Below are positions 44,596-53,469 of a DNA stretch of 64,000 bases, piece by piece. The notes below the pieces were generated by a model. It saw nothing but the letters and a program-made list of their open reading frames with translations, made no database searches and was not told the origin of the DNA. Within the stretch, counting starts at the first letter, position 1. Every line of letters begins with the position of its first letter. The DNA is taken from positions 1-64,000 of the forward strand of contig JAZOTM010000047.1 in the NCBI GenBank assembly GCA_045657625.1, written 5' to 3'. This DNA is from JAZOTM01 sp045657625. Its GTDB lineage: Bacteria; Bacillota; Clostridia; Lachnospirales; Lachnospiraceae. A program made the translations under genes and the position numbers.

Positions 44596-45744
44596 ATGAA
44601 AATAGATGGAAAGAAAACGGGATCAGTAGCGATTTTATCGTTACTGATTCTTGTGATTTTATACCAAGGGGTGAATCACCCGTTTGTCACCAGCAAGGAA
44701 CAGACGGATGAGGAAGCCTTGGCAAGTGAATATGAAAAAACAAAGAAAGAGTATTTGTTTTGCTACAGTGACTCCTCTATGCAGGAGTTTTTCTATGATA
44801 TGGCCTTAGATTATTATGGAGAAACCGGCGTGGCTGTGGATGTGAAGTACATGGATAGCATTTCTTACTTAGAGCATATTTATCAGGCCTCTTTGGAAGG
44901 AACTGCGGTGCCGGATGCGTATTATATGCAGAATGATGCCTTGGAAGAAGCCATTTATATGGGAATTGCGAAAAAGCAGGAGCAGGTGGATTTGTCCGAT
45001 GCCTATGCAGTGGCAGCAGATGCAGCAACTTATGAGGATGCGGTCTACGCGTGGCCGGTGGGCTACGAAACGGTAGTCTATGTATATCTGGAGGGAGAAT
45101 TCCCGGAACAGCCTACCTCGTTGCAAAGCGTGTTGGATTACGCTTCTGAAAATGATTTGGAACGTGATGTCAGCAACTTGTTTGAGTGGGCCATTTCCGA
45201 TGAATATTATGATCTGGTATTTGTAGGGGATTGCTATACGTTTACAGAGGAAGATGGTTTTTTACAGGAAACGGTAGAGGAGGCACTTTTGGCTGAAAAG
45301 TATGCTTATGTGTCCGGTTTGTCTGAAGTGTTAACCATGGAAAATACCATGACCTATGAAGAAGTATGGCAGCATGTGGAAGCAGAGGAGATTGCCTCTG
45401 CGCTGATTAGCACCAAGGATTTGCAGAATTTGCCGGAGGCTTATACCGTCTGTACAGACTTTTCCCTGACAGAGGAATTGGCAGCTACCATGCCTTCCAT
45501 TACCGGGCTTTTGGTAGAAAATCCTTTTGGAAAACAAGGAAAAATCGGTGATTTCTTACAGTATGTTTATGACCATCAGGAGGACTTGACGGATACGGCT
45601 TCGGTTTATCCGGTGACAGAGGAAAGTGAAGTTTCCACAGTGTATGAGAATTCTTTTTCTTTGCCGATTGCTTTGGATCGCACCTTGTATTTAAAGGAAT
45701 TGGGTAGTGACTTTATCACTGCTTGGGGCGAAGAAAGTTTGTAA
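44596..45744 (+). CDS. membrane-anchored solute-binding-protein-like protein
   Basis: A 382-residue extracytoplasmic protein. One N-terminal hydrophobic segment (about 11-27) has no lipobox, so it is probably an uncleaved anchor. The rest is very acidic and resembles an extracellular solute-binding protein of ABC importers, with YLFCYSDSSMQEFFYDMALDYYGETGVAVDVKYMDS near the start and AWPVGYETVVYVYLEGEFPEQPTSLQSVLDYA near the middle. No permease or ATPase gene is nearby. It could be a receptor-type binding protein; function unknown. AAAGGAAG precedes the ATG. Confidence 0.72.
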   Translation: MKIDGKKTGSVAILSLLILVILYQGVNHPFVTSKEQTDEEALASEYEKTKKEYLFCYSDSSMQEFFYDMALDYYGETGVAVDVKYMDSISYLEHIYQASLEGTAVPDAYYMQNDALEEAIYMGIAKKQEQVDLSDAYAVAADAATYEDAVYAWPVGYETVVYVYLEGEFPEQPTSLQSVLDYASENDLERDVSNLFEWAISDEYYDLVFVGDCYTFTEEDGFLQETVEEALLAEKYAYVSGLSEVLTMENTMTYEEVWQHVEAEEIASALISTKDLQNLPEAYTVCTDFSLTEELAATMPSITGLLVENPFGKQGKIGDFLQYVYDHQEDLTDTASVYPVTEESEVSTVYENSFSLPIALDRTLYLKELGSDFITAWGEESL

Positions 45745-45775
45745 TTGTTACAAAGGGATTCTTTCTGAAAAAATG

Positions 45776-45804
45776 TTGTAATAAATAGGGAAGTTTTGTA
45801 AAAT
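45776..45804 (+). promoter_or_regulatory. promoter of comEA-like gene
   Basis: TTGTAA, 17 bp, TAAAAT; start near 45811, just ahead of the hairpin that covers the ribosome site. Confidence 0.65.
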
Positions 45805-45823
45805 AACCCTAGCAGGCTTTGGG

Positions 45824-45847
45824 ACTCCTTTCAGAAATGAAAGGAGT
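45824..45847 (+). promoter_or_regulatory. hairpin covering the comEA ribosome site
   Basis: ACTCCTTTCA / TGAAAGGAGT, a perfect 10-bp stem with a GAAA loop. The right arm is the Shine-Dalgarno sequence AAAGGAG, four nucleotides before the ATG at 45852. Confidence 0.8.
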
Positions 45848-45851
45848 ATAA

Positions 45852-46385
45852 ATGAAAAATTTAAAATTGTTTTCAATCTTGTTTTTTTCCTTGTTGGCCG
45901 TGGGGTGCGGACAGGAACGTGTGATTCTCACGGGAGAGTCTTTGGTGGAAAACACAGAAGATTTGGCTTATATACAGGAAAACAAGGATTGCTATGTCTA
46001 TATTTGCGGTGCAGTAATCAATCCCGGTGTCTATCAAGTGTCAGCGGGAGAAAGAATCGCTACGGTGCTGGAATTAGCAGGTGGTTTTTCCTATACAGCG
46101 GATCGTTCGGCGGTGAATTTGGCAGAAAAGGTATCGGATGGATTGATGGTGACCATACCTGAGATCTCAGAAGAGACCGGTACGGAATCCGATGGACGGA
46201 TCAACTTGAATACCGCGGATGCTACGCTACTTATGACTTTGCCGGGCATTGGAGAAGCAAAGGCCAAATTGATTATTGATTATCGAGAGAGAAATGGTGG
46301 GTTTTCCAGTATCGAAGAGGTCATGCAGATCGATGGGATCAAAGACGGCACCTTTCAGCAAATCAAGGACTACATAAAAGTATAA
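45852..46385 (+). CDS. ComEA-like DNA-binding lipoprotein
   Basis: A 177-residue protein with the ComEA architecture: an SLBB domain (about 48-100, YVYICGAVINPGVYQVSAGERIATVLELAGGF) then a helix-hairpin-helix pair (about 115-175, INLNTADATLLMTLPGIGEAKAKLIIDYRE) that binds double-stranded DNA. ComEA takes up DNA outside the membrane and hands it to ComEC. Here the N terminus is a lipoprotein signal with lipobox LAVGC (Cys19), rather than the usual membrane helix. comEC lies 3 kb downstream, separated by a two-component system and a GerMN gene. Its ribosome site is sequestered in a perfect hairpin. Confidence 0.9.
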   Translation: MKNLKLFSILFFSLLAVGCGQERVILTGESLVENTEDLAYIQENKDCYVYICGAVINPGVYQVSAGERIATVLELAGGFSYTADRSAVNLAEKVSDGLMVTIPEISEETGTESDGRINLNTADATLLMTLPGIGEAKAKLIIDYRERNGGFSSIEEVMQIDGIKDGTFQQIKDYIKV

Positions 46386-46402
46386 AAAGTTGAGGTAAAG
46401 AA

Positions 46403-47092
46403 ATGGCAAAGAAAGTTCTTGTCGTTGATGATGAAAAGTTAATAGTAAAGGGAATTCGTTTCAGTTTGGAACAGGATGGCATGGAAGTGGATTGTGCCTT
46501 TGACGGAGAGGAAGCTCTGAAAATGGCGCAGGAAACTGCCTATGATATGATTTTGTTGGATATCATGCTTCCAAAAATGGACGGATTTGAAGTTTGTCAG
46601 CGTATTCGTGAATTTTCAGATATGCCAATTGTCATGTTGACCGCAAAGGGCGACGACATGGATAAAATTTTAGGTTTGGAATATGGGGCAGATGACTATA
46701 TTACAAAACCTTTCAATATCTTGGAAGTAAAAGCCAGAATTAAGGCGATTATGCGTCGTACTTCCAAAGACAATGGCAAGAAAGACCAGAGTCGTTATTT
46801 GGAAAACGGCGATTTAAAACTGGATTTAGACGGCAGACGTTTGTTTATTTTGGATCGAGAAGTGAATTTGACAGCCAAGGAGTTTGATTTGTTGGAGCTT
46901 CTTGTGACAAATCCAAACAAGGTTTACAGCCGTGAAAATTTATTAAATATGGTTTGGGGTTTTGATTATCCGGGTGACGTGCGTACTGTGGACGTACATG
47001 TCCGCCGTTTGCGTGAAAAAGTGGAAGCAAATCCAAGCGAACCAAAATATGTACATACCAAATGGGGTGTGGGTTATTTCTACAAGGGATAG
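46403..47092 (+). CDS. OmpR/PhoB-family response regulator
   Basis: A 229-residue response regulator. The receiver domain (1-120) has the acid pocket D9/D10, phospho-acceptor Asp53 in MILLDIMLPKMDGF, and the switch threonine and lysine in VMLTAKGDD and YITKPF. The winged-helix DNA-binding domain (about 130-229) ends VRTVDVHVRRLREKVEANPSEPKYVHTKWGVGYFY. It most resembles WalR/PhoP-type regulators. Its sensor kinase starts 3 bp downstream. The position between comEA and comEC suggests a link to envelope or competence control, unproven. Confidence 0.93.
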   Translation: MAKKVLVVDDEKLIVKGIRFSLEQDGMEVDCAFDGEEALKMAQETAYDMILLDIMLPKMDGFEVCQRIREFSDMPIVMLTAKGDDMDKILGLEYGADDYITKPFNILEVKARIKAIMRRTSKDNGKKDQSRYLENGDLKLDLDGRRLFILDREVNLTAKEFDLLELLVTNPNKVYSRENLLNMVWGFDYPGDVRTVDVHVRRLREKVEANPSEPKYVHTKWGVGYFYKG

Positions 47093-47095
47093 GTT

Positions 47096-48526
47096 ATGTT
47101 AAACAAATTACGTGATGTATTTAAGAGCCTCAATATGAGGCTCCTTGTTATTTTTATTTTAGTGGGGATTCTCCCAATTCTGATTTTGCAGTTTAGTTTG
47201 CTAACTGTATATGAGAAAAGATCTGTGGATGTAAAAACCATAGAGATTTTAAATCAAGCCAAGATTCTGGCAAATACCATCGTATCAGAGGATTTTATTC
47301 ATAATACGGAAAATGCGGTGATACAAGCGGAGTTGACACAGTTTACTACCATTTATGATGGTCGTGTACTTTTGGTAGATACCAATTATGAAATTGTGTT
47401 GGATACTTACAACTTGGACACCTATAAAACCATTATTTCTGAAGAAGTCATGAAAAGCTTCCAGGGACAGGATGTCAATAACTACGATTCGGAGAACCGG
47501 TATATTGAATTGTCGATTCCTCTTACCACCCAGGGAGAAACTTCAGAAATCATCGGGGTCATGCTGGTCAGCGTTTCCACGGATAGTGACGTTTTAAACT
47601 ATCAGGTATTGAGCCAAAATGCCACCATTATTTCTGTGGCGTTAAGCCTTTTGATTGTGGTGTTTGCATTGGTGTTGTCCTTCCGTTTGACGGCGCCGTT
47701 GCGAAAGATGGCAGAGTCTATTCAACGATTACATAATGGGTTTGATGATGAAAAAATGGAGTTTCATGGTTATACAGAGTTACATGTGGTAGCAGATAAA
47801 ATCAATGACATGACGGCTTCCATGAAGGTGCTCAATGATTCCAGACAGGAATTTGTTTCCAATGTGTCCCATGAATTAAAGACGCCATTGGCCTCCATGA
47901 AGGTGTTGGCGGATTCTTTGAATGGACAGGAAAATGTGCCTATTGAGTTATACAAAGAATTTATGTCAGACATTGGGGAAGAAATCGATCGTGAAAATAA
48001 AATCATCAGTGATTTGTTGTCCCTTGTAAAAATGGATAAGACAGCAGCAGATTTGAATATTTCTTCAGTAAATATCAATGAGTTGCTGGAATTGATTTTA
48101 AAACGTTTGAAACCATTGGCGGAAAAACAAAATGTGGATTTGGTTTTGGAAAGTTTCCGTCCGGTAGTTGCCGAAATCGACGAAGTGAAATTTACGTTGG
48201 CAATTACCAATTTGGTGGAAAACGGAATCAAGTACAACAAGCCGGAAGGCGGCTGGGTACATGTATCCTTAAATGCGGATTATCAGTTTTTCTATGTGAA
48301 GGTAGAAGATTCCGGAATCGGTATTCCGGAGGATTCTCAGGAACATATTTACGAACGTTTTTATCGTGTAGATAAATCCCACTCCAGAGAAATCGGTGGA
48401 ACCGGTTTGGGATTGGCGATTACCAGAAGTGCGATTTTGATGCATCGTGGTGCGATTCGCGTACATAGTGCGGATGGCGAGGGAACCACTTTTACAGTGC
48501 GTATTCCAATTAATTACATTGCTTAG
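47096..48526 (+). CDS. sensor histidine kinase
   Basis: A 476-residue membrane kinase. Two membrane helices (about 15-36 and 177-198) flank an extracellular sensing domain of about 140 residues; then a HAMP linker (about 199-250), the phospho-acceptor His259 in FVSNVSHELKTPLASMKV, and a HATPase domain with the N box (TNLVENGIKYN), DSGIGIP and GTGLGLAI. It is the partner of the adjacent response regulator. AAGGGATAGG is a modest ribosome site, so coupling is likely. Signal unknown. Confidence 0.94.
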   Translation: MLNKLRDVFKSLNMRLLVIFILVGILPILILQFSLLTVYEKRSVDVKTIEILNQAKILANTIVSEDFIHNTENAVIQAELTQFTTIYDGRVLLVDTNYEIVLDTYNLDTYKTIISEEVMKSFQGQDVNNYDSENRYIELSIPLTTQGETSEIIGVMLVSVSTDSDVLNYQVLSQNATIISVALSLLIVVFALVLSFRLTAPLRKMAESIQRLHNGFDDEKMEFHGYTELHVVADKINDMTASMKVLNDSRQEFVSNVSHELKTPLASMKVLADSLNGQENVPIELYKEFMSDIGEEIDRENKIISDLLSLVKMDKTAADLNISSVNINELLELILKRLKPLAEKQNVDLVLESFRPVVAEIDEVKFTLAITNLVENGIKYNKPEGGWVHVSLNADYQFFYVKVEDSGIGIPEDSQEHIYERFYRVDKSHSREIGGTGLGLAITRSAILMHRGAIRVHSADGEGTTFTVRIPINYIA

Positions 48527-48535
48527 GAGGCTTCT

Positions 48536-49501
48536 ATGAAGAGAAAGAAAAGAGGGGCTCTTTTATGGGCGTGCTTCCTGTTATTTATGGGGATTTTCAC
48601 AGGATGTGGGGAGACCCAGACGGAGGAAGGAAATTACAAGGCCTATTATATATCGAAGGATGGATTGAGCTTAGTAGAACGCAGCGTTTCCATTGAAAGT
48701 ACAGAAACCGATGAAATGATTGAAGAATTTTTGGATGTACTTACCACGGACACCGAGGACGTGGAATATCGAAAAGCCATTCCTTCTGACACTACCGTGG
48801 AAGAATATTCCCTAAGTGAAAAGGGAAGTTTGACTTTAAATTTTGATTCCGGATACAGCAAAATGGATTCTATGACAGAGGTGCTGTGTAGAGCAGCTGT
48901 AGTAGAGACGTTGATTCAGGTGCCGGATGTAAACCGTATTTATATTTACATTGATGGCATTGCCTTAAAGGACGCCAATGGCGAGGAAGTCGGCGCCATG
49001 ACCGCAGACAGCTTTGTGCAAAATCCGGGAGAACAGATTAACAGTATTCAGGAAACGACCTTGACCTTGTATTTTGCGAATGCAGAAGGCAATGCATTGG
49101 TAAAAGAATTGCGAGATGTGCATTACAGCAGTAACGTCTCCATGGAAAAATTGATCGTGGAGGAATTGATCGAGGGTCCGGAAACAGAGGGCGCCTTATC
49201 CACCATTCCGGAAGGAACCACCATCTTGAGCGTCTCAGCGGTAGATGGCGTTTGCTACGTCAACTTTGGAGATGGATTCCGCAATCAAAATTATGAAATT
49301 CAAGAAGAAATTGTTATTTATTCCATTGTGAATTCCCTCTTGGAATTGGACGGCATTGAAAAAGTCCAAATTTCCATCAACGGTGACAACAGTGGGTACT
49401 ATCGTAGCAAGTGTTCCTTGTCTACTTTATATGAACAGGATTTGTCCTACCTGGAGGAAACCGTCATTGGAACAGAGGAGGTGGGCGACACTGAATTATA
49501 G
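48536..49501 (+). CDS. GerMN-domain lipoprotein
   Basis: A 321-residue lipoprotein; the lipobox is in MGIFTGC. Two GerMN (sporulation/spore-germination-type) domains follow, about 45-150 and 170-290, the second with TLTLYFANAEGNALVKELRDVHY and TTILSVSAVDGVCYVNFGDGF. GerMN domains occur in many non-spore-forming bacteria on the cell surface and probably bind peptidoglycan or proteins. It directly follows the kinase (9-bp gap), an arrangement in which such proteins may tune the sensor. Its 3' end overlaps the comEC frame. Confidence 0.85.
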   Translation: MKRKKRGALLWACFLLFMGIFTGCGETQTEEGNYKAYYISKDGLSLVERSVSIESTETDEMIEEFLDVLTTDTEDVEYRKAIPSDTTVEEYSLSEKGSLTLNFDSGYSKMDSMTEVLCRAAVVETLIQVPDVNRIYIYIDGIALKDANGEEVGAMTADSFVQNPGEQINSIQETTLTLYFANAEGNALVKELRDVHYSSNVSMEKLIVEELIEGPETEGALSTIPEGTTILSVSAVDGVCYVNFGDGFRNQNYEIQEEIVIYSIVNSLLELDGIEKVQISINGDNSGYYRSKCSLSTLYEQDLSYLEETVIGTEEVGDTEL

Positions 49502-51851
49502 AGGTACCTTTCTATTTTTCTTTGTGGCGTTCTTGAGTGGAATCTGCTGTGTGCTTTCCGAGTACACAGCAGTTCTTCTATTTCTTTTGTTTTTTCTGTT
49601 ATTTCTATTTTTTTCACAAAGAAAAAGAATTCTTATTTTTATTAGTTTCTTATTTTTTCTATTTGGAGGGATTATCACCTTCCGCGAAATCCAATTTCGA
49701 CAACAATCCTTGGCTTTGCTGCAAGAAGATACGGCAGTATTGCAGGGGATTATCACAAAAAAAGAAGAGAAAAACCAACACTTTGTCTATGTGCTGACCC
49801 AGGCGCAGGTGGAGCAAGGAAATTCTAATTTCACGTCTGTGAGTGAAGAACAAAGTGTTTTAGCTTCTGCGAGTGGGATATATCAAGATCAGATTTTCTT
49901 TACGAATGATGTGCAAGTATATTTAGACGAAGATGTGGGAACAGTAGGAGATTGGCTTCAGGTCTCCGGGGAAGTTGCTTTCTTTCCGGATGCCACAAAT
50001 GAAGGGGAGTTTTCCTTGAAAAAGTACTATCAGAGTCTGAAAATCGATTATTGTTTCTATGGTTCTCAGGTACTGGCAGTGGAGTCTGGGGGCTCTATTT
50101 TCACTAACTTTTTGGAGGCGCAAAAAGCGCGAATGGAAGAAGTTATCCAAGCTTATTTGCCGGAGGAAGAAAGTGGCGTGCTTTCAGCTATGCTGCTTGG
50201 GAGCAAAAGCGGCTTGGATACAGAAATAAAATCTCTTTATCAAGAGGTGGGAGTCAGTCATATTCTGGCTATTTCCGGCTTACACATTGGGGTGCTGGGT
50301 TACGGGCTGTATCGGCTTCTTCGCAGAACACCGCTCTCTATGGGCGTAGCCAAAGGAATTGCTTTGGGCTTCGTGTTGCTGTATGGAAAAATGGTGGGCT
50401 TTTCTCCATCTTCCTATCGCGCCATATTTCTATTTGTTTTAGCGATGAGCTGCTTTTGGTTGAAAAAATCTTTGGATCCGATGACTGCCACGTTACTAGC
50501 GGCTTTTTGCCTTTTGGTAAGTAATCCATTTTTGGCGTATCATACCGGTTTTCAATACAGTTTTGTTTTAACGGTATTTGCCATTTTATTCTCCAAGAAA
50601 AAAAGAAGAAAATGGAACCGTTTTCTATTTCCACTGTTTTTGCAGATAGTCTGCATTCCAATAACGGCATACTATTCGTTTGCCATTCCCTTACCGGCGT
50701 ATTTTTTGAATTTGTGTTTGATTCCCTTGTTGCCGGGGGTTTTACTCTTGGGGTTTTTAGGGAGTTTACGCATTCTTCCTATGGTGTGTTTTCCCGTTTT
50801 GCATGTATTTTTGTCTTTTTATCATCATGTTTTTTCCTTTGTGGCAGAGAAATCCTGGAGTTCCTATGTGATAGGGCAACCCAACGGTTTGTTGGTGCTG
50901 GTGTTTTATACGTTGTTGTTTTGCACCTTTTACTGCAAGAGAGAACGAAGGGGTGTGAAGCGTTCTTGTGTGCGGGGGTTGCAGGTGGCGCTGGGGTTAC
51001 TCCTTGTAATTTTTTTATTTGGGAAAAAGATTCCTTCATTTGTGCCTGTTTTAGGTACAACCTTTGGAACATCCTTTGAAGTGGACTTTTTGGATGTGGG
51101 ACAAGGCGACGGTATTTTCGTGGCATTGGGAAATGGACAATGTGCTTTTATAGACGGTGGTTCCACCAGTGAATCATCTTTGGGGAAATATGTCATTATG
51201 CCATTTTTGAAATCCAAAGGCTATGGAAAAGTGGAGTATTGGTTTATCACGCATTTGGATGCGGATCATTATAGTGGTTTTTTGGATTGTTTGGATCAGG
51301 GACTTTATGTGGAAGTTGTGGTATTGCCAAAACATATTTACCGTGATGAGGCGTATGAGTCCTTTTTGCAAACCATGAAGCGTTATGGAGTGAAGGTAGC
51401 GTATGTGGATGCCGGTGATGATTTGAATTTTGGAGATACAGAAATTCACATATTATTTCCGGATGACACCTATGTGGCGACGGAGCGAAATGGAAGTTCT
51501 CTAGTGTTTGTGCTTACACACAAGCAATGGAAGTTTTTGTTTACCGGGGATATCTCTTCGGAAGAAGAGGCCTACCTAGTGGAACAGCAATTGGTGACCG
51601 ATGTGGACGTACTGAAAGTCTGCCACCATGGCTCGGATTATTCCAATTCCACTGTCTTCTTGCAGGCCATTCAATCGGAACTCGCCATAATCTCATGTGC
51701 AGAAAAGAATTCTTATGGACACCCAGGGGCAGATGCGCTTGCGCGTCTGGAGGACGCGCAAAGCTATTGGATCTGTACCAAGGATACCGGAGAAATCACA
51801 GTAAAGTGGAGGCACGGAAAGTTGAGGGTGGAGGTGTTTTGTGATGAGTAA
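49467..51851 (+). CDS. comEC: ComEC/Rec2 DNA-uptake channel protein
   Basis: Inner-membrane protein that carries transforming DNA into the cell. Several N-terminal hydrophobic segments, an extracellular OB-like region, the Competence domain from SHILAISGLHIGVLGYGLYRLL, and a C-terminal metallo-beta-lactamase domain with FLDVGQGDGIFV, HLDADHYSGF and CHHGSDYSNS, a putative nuclease. About 794 residues. There is no suitable ATG: TTG 49467 follows GGAGG by 9 nt and is preferred; CTG 49491 follows another GAGGAGG. Either overlaps the GerMN gene. The last codons and stop fall inside the first unit of the 73-74 bp repeat array. Confidence 0.9.
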   Translation: MEQRRWATLNYRGTFLFFFVAFLSGICCVLSEYTAVLLFLLFFLLFLFFSQRKRILIFISFLFFLFGGIITFREIQFRQQSLALLQEDTAVLQGIITKKEEKNQHFVYVLTQAQVEQGNSNFTSVSEEQSVLASASGIYQDQIFFTNDVQVYLDEDVGTVGDWLQVSGEVAFFPDATNEGEFSLKKYYQSLKIDYCFYGSQVLAVESGGSIFTNFLEAQKARMEEVIQAYLPEEESGVLSAMLLGSKSGLDTEIKSLYQEVGVSHILAISGLHIGVLGYGLYRLLRRTPLSMGVAKGIALGFVLLYGKMVGFSPSSYRAIFLFVLAMSCFWLKKSLDPMTATLLAAFCLLVSNPFLAYHTGFQYSFVLTVFAILFSKKKRRKWNRFLFPLFLQIVCIPITAYYSFAIPLPAYFLNLCLIPLLPGVLLLGFLGSLRILPMVCFPVLHVFLSFYHHVFSFVAEKSWSSYVIGQPNGLLVLVFYTLLFCTFYCKRERRGVKRSCVRGLQVALGLLLVIFLFGKKIPSFVPVLGTTFGTSFEVDFLDVGQGDGIFVALGNGQCAFIDGGSTSESSLGKYVIMPFLKSKGYGKVEYWFITHLDADHYSGFLDCLDQGLYVEVVVLPKHIYRDEAYESFLQTMKRYGVKVAYVDAGDDLNFGDTEIHILFPDDTYVATERNGSSLVFVLTHKQWKFLFTGDISSEEEAYLVEQQLVTDVDVLKVCHHGSDYSNSTVFLQAIQSELAIISCAEKNSYGHPGADALARLEDAQSYWICTKDTGEITVKWRHGKLRVEVFCDE

Positions 51852-52585
51852 GACAAATCTCTTAGCCAGCAGGGACGTGGATAGGCCGGGTGAGCAGAGA
51901 AAGGCGAAGAAAAATGGTGAGTAAGACAATTATCTTAGCCGGTGGAGGAGAAATCAGGCTGGGTGGGTAGGGAAAAGCGAAGAAAAATGGTGAGTAAGAC
52001 AAATCTCTTAGCCAGCGGGGAATGTGGATAGGCCGGGTGGACAGGAAAAAGCGAAGAAAAATGGTGAGTAGGACAATTTCCTTAGCCGTTGGAGGAAAAA
52101 TCAGGCTGGGTGGGCAGGGAAAGGCGAAGAAAAATGGTGAGTAAGACAAATCTCTTAGCCAGCGGGGAATGTGGATAGGCTGGGTGGACAGGAAAAAGCG
52201 AAGAAAAATGATGAGTAGAACAAATCTCTTAGCCAGCGGGGAATGTGGATAGGCCGGGTGAGCAGATAAAAGCGAAGAAAAATGATGAGTAAGACAATTC
52301 TCTTAGCCAGCAGAGGAAGGTTGCAGGTCGGCCTGGTAGGAAAAGGCGAAGAAAAATGGTGAGTAAGAGAAAACTCTTAGCCAGCGGGGAATGTGGATAG
52401 GCCGGGTGGACAGGAAAAAGCGAAGAAAAATGATGAGTAAGAGAAATCTTTTAGCCAGCAGAGGAAGGTTGCACGTTGGCCTGGTAGGGAAAGGCGAAGA
52501 AAAATGATGAGTAAGACAATTCTCTTAGCCGGTGGGAAAGGATGGAGGTGATTGGTTAGGGAAGGTGAAATGCGAGAGTAGGAGA
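51843..52585. repeat. tandem array of 73-74 bp units, left part
   Basis: Ten units begin at 51843, 51916, 51989, 52063, 52136, 52210, 52284, 52358, 52432 and 52506, each 73 or 74 bp; the tenth decays. Each has a well-conserved core of about 39 bp (ending GAAGAAAAATG, then RTGAGTAAGACAA and CTCTTAGCC) and a less conserved part of about 35 bp that falls into three recurring types. A small stem TAAGA/TCTTA sits in the core and is kept in most units, becoming TAAGAG/CTCTTA in the eighth. Confidence 0.95.
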
Positions 52586-52630
52586 TTTGCATATTACATG
52601 ACAAAAATTAGATTAGGAGGAATAAGAAAT

Positions 52631-53452
52631 ATGATGACATCAACAATGATAAGAAAAGAAAAATATTATTTTGAACAAGTAATGCTTAAAACACAAAAAG
52701 AATTGAAATTATTAAAAAGTAAAGTTCCAAATGGCGCAAAACTAAGGGTTATAAAGCATGGGAAGAACTATCAATATTTTATGAGAACGCAAAGAGATGA
52801 AAAGACGGGGGTGTATATAAAAAAGAAAGATCGTGATAAGGCAAGGTTTCTTGCGCAAATAGAATATGATGAAAAATTGATTTCAAATATTAAATCTATT
52901 CTTGAAACTTTAGATGCGTTGGAGGATGACTGGATAGACAATTGTTTTATAACAACTAGAGATATGCTCTACCCATACAAAAGGGATTTGATAACGATGC
53001 CGTATGTGCCGGTTGATGAAGTGCTTCGGGACTGGTTAAATCAAGAATATACAGGTGTGGAGTTTTATGAGGATGCGCCAGAGTATTATTCAAGAAAGGG
53101 ATTACGAGTTCGTTCGAAGTCAGAAAAAATTATTGCTGATATGTTGGATGAAATGGAACTACCCTTTTTATACGAAAAACCGTTGTGCTTAGGAGGAGAT
53201 ACTTTTCATCCGGATTTTACGTTATTTAATTTGCGGAATAGAAAAGAAATATATTGGGAACATTTTGGCATGATGGATTCTGTTGGATATGGTAATAAAG
53301 CTTTTTCGAAAATGAAAAAATATGAATTATATGGTCTATGCCAATATAGAGATTTGATTTGGACTTTTGAAACATCAAGGTATTCGATGAATACAAAAGC
53401 GATTCAACAATTGATAGAGGAATTGAAAATAAAATTGGGATATGCGGAATGA
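52631..53452 (+). CDS. nuclease-like protein inserted in the repeat array
   Basis: A 273-residue protein, not firmly recognised. The C-terminal half looks like a PD-(D/E)XK nuclease fold: SKSEKIIADML (Glu165), HPDFTLFN (Asp195) and YWEHFGMMD (Glu210) in the order expected, though the usual ExK lysine is not at its canonical place. The N-terminal half is basic and helical (ARFLAQIEYDEKLISNIKSIL). AGGAGG lies 10 nt before ATG 52631; the frame is open further upstream without support. Codon use is more A+T-rich (many AAA, ATA) than neighbouring genes, suggesting acquisition. It lies between two parts of the tandem array, splitting a unit. Nuclease activity is inference. Confidence 0.7.
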   Translation: MMTSTMIRKEKYYFEQVMLKTQKELKLLKSKVPNGAKLRVIKHGKNYQYFMRTQRDEKTGVYIKKKDRDKARFLAQIEYDEKLISNIKSILETLDALEDDWIDNCFITTRDMLYPYKRDLITMPYVPVDEVLRDWLNQEYTGVEFYEDAPEYYSRKGLRVRSKSEKIIADMLDEMELPFLYEKPLCLGGDTFHPDFTLFNLRNRKEIYWEHFGMMDSVGYGNKAFSKMKKYELYGLCQYRDLIWTFETSRYSMNTKAIQQLIEELKIKLGYAE

Positions 53453-53469
53453 AATTTGTCTATATTCAG

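Noticed and set aside
51862..52149. Minus-strand open frames in the tandem array encoding repeated SPFFFAF-type peptides
   Set aside because: The unit is 73-74 bp, so frames shift between units; there are no ribosome sites and the composition follows the repeat. They are by-products of a stop-poor repeat.
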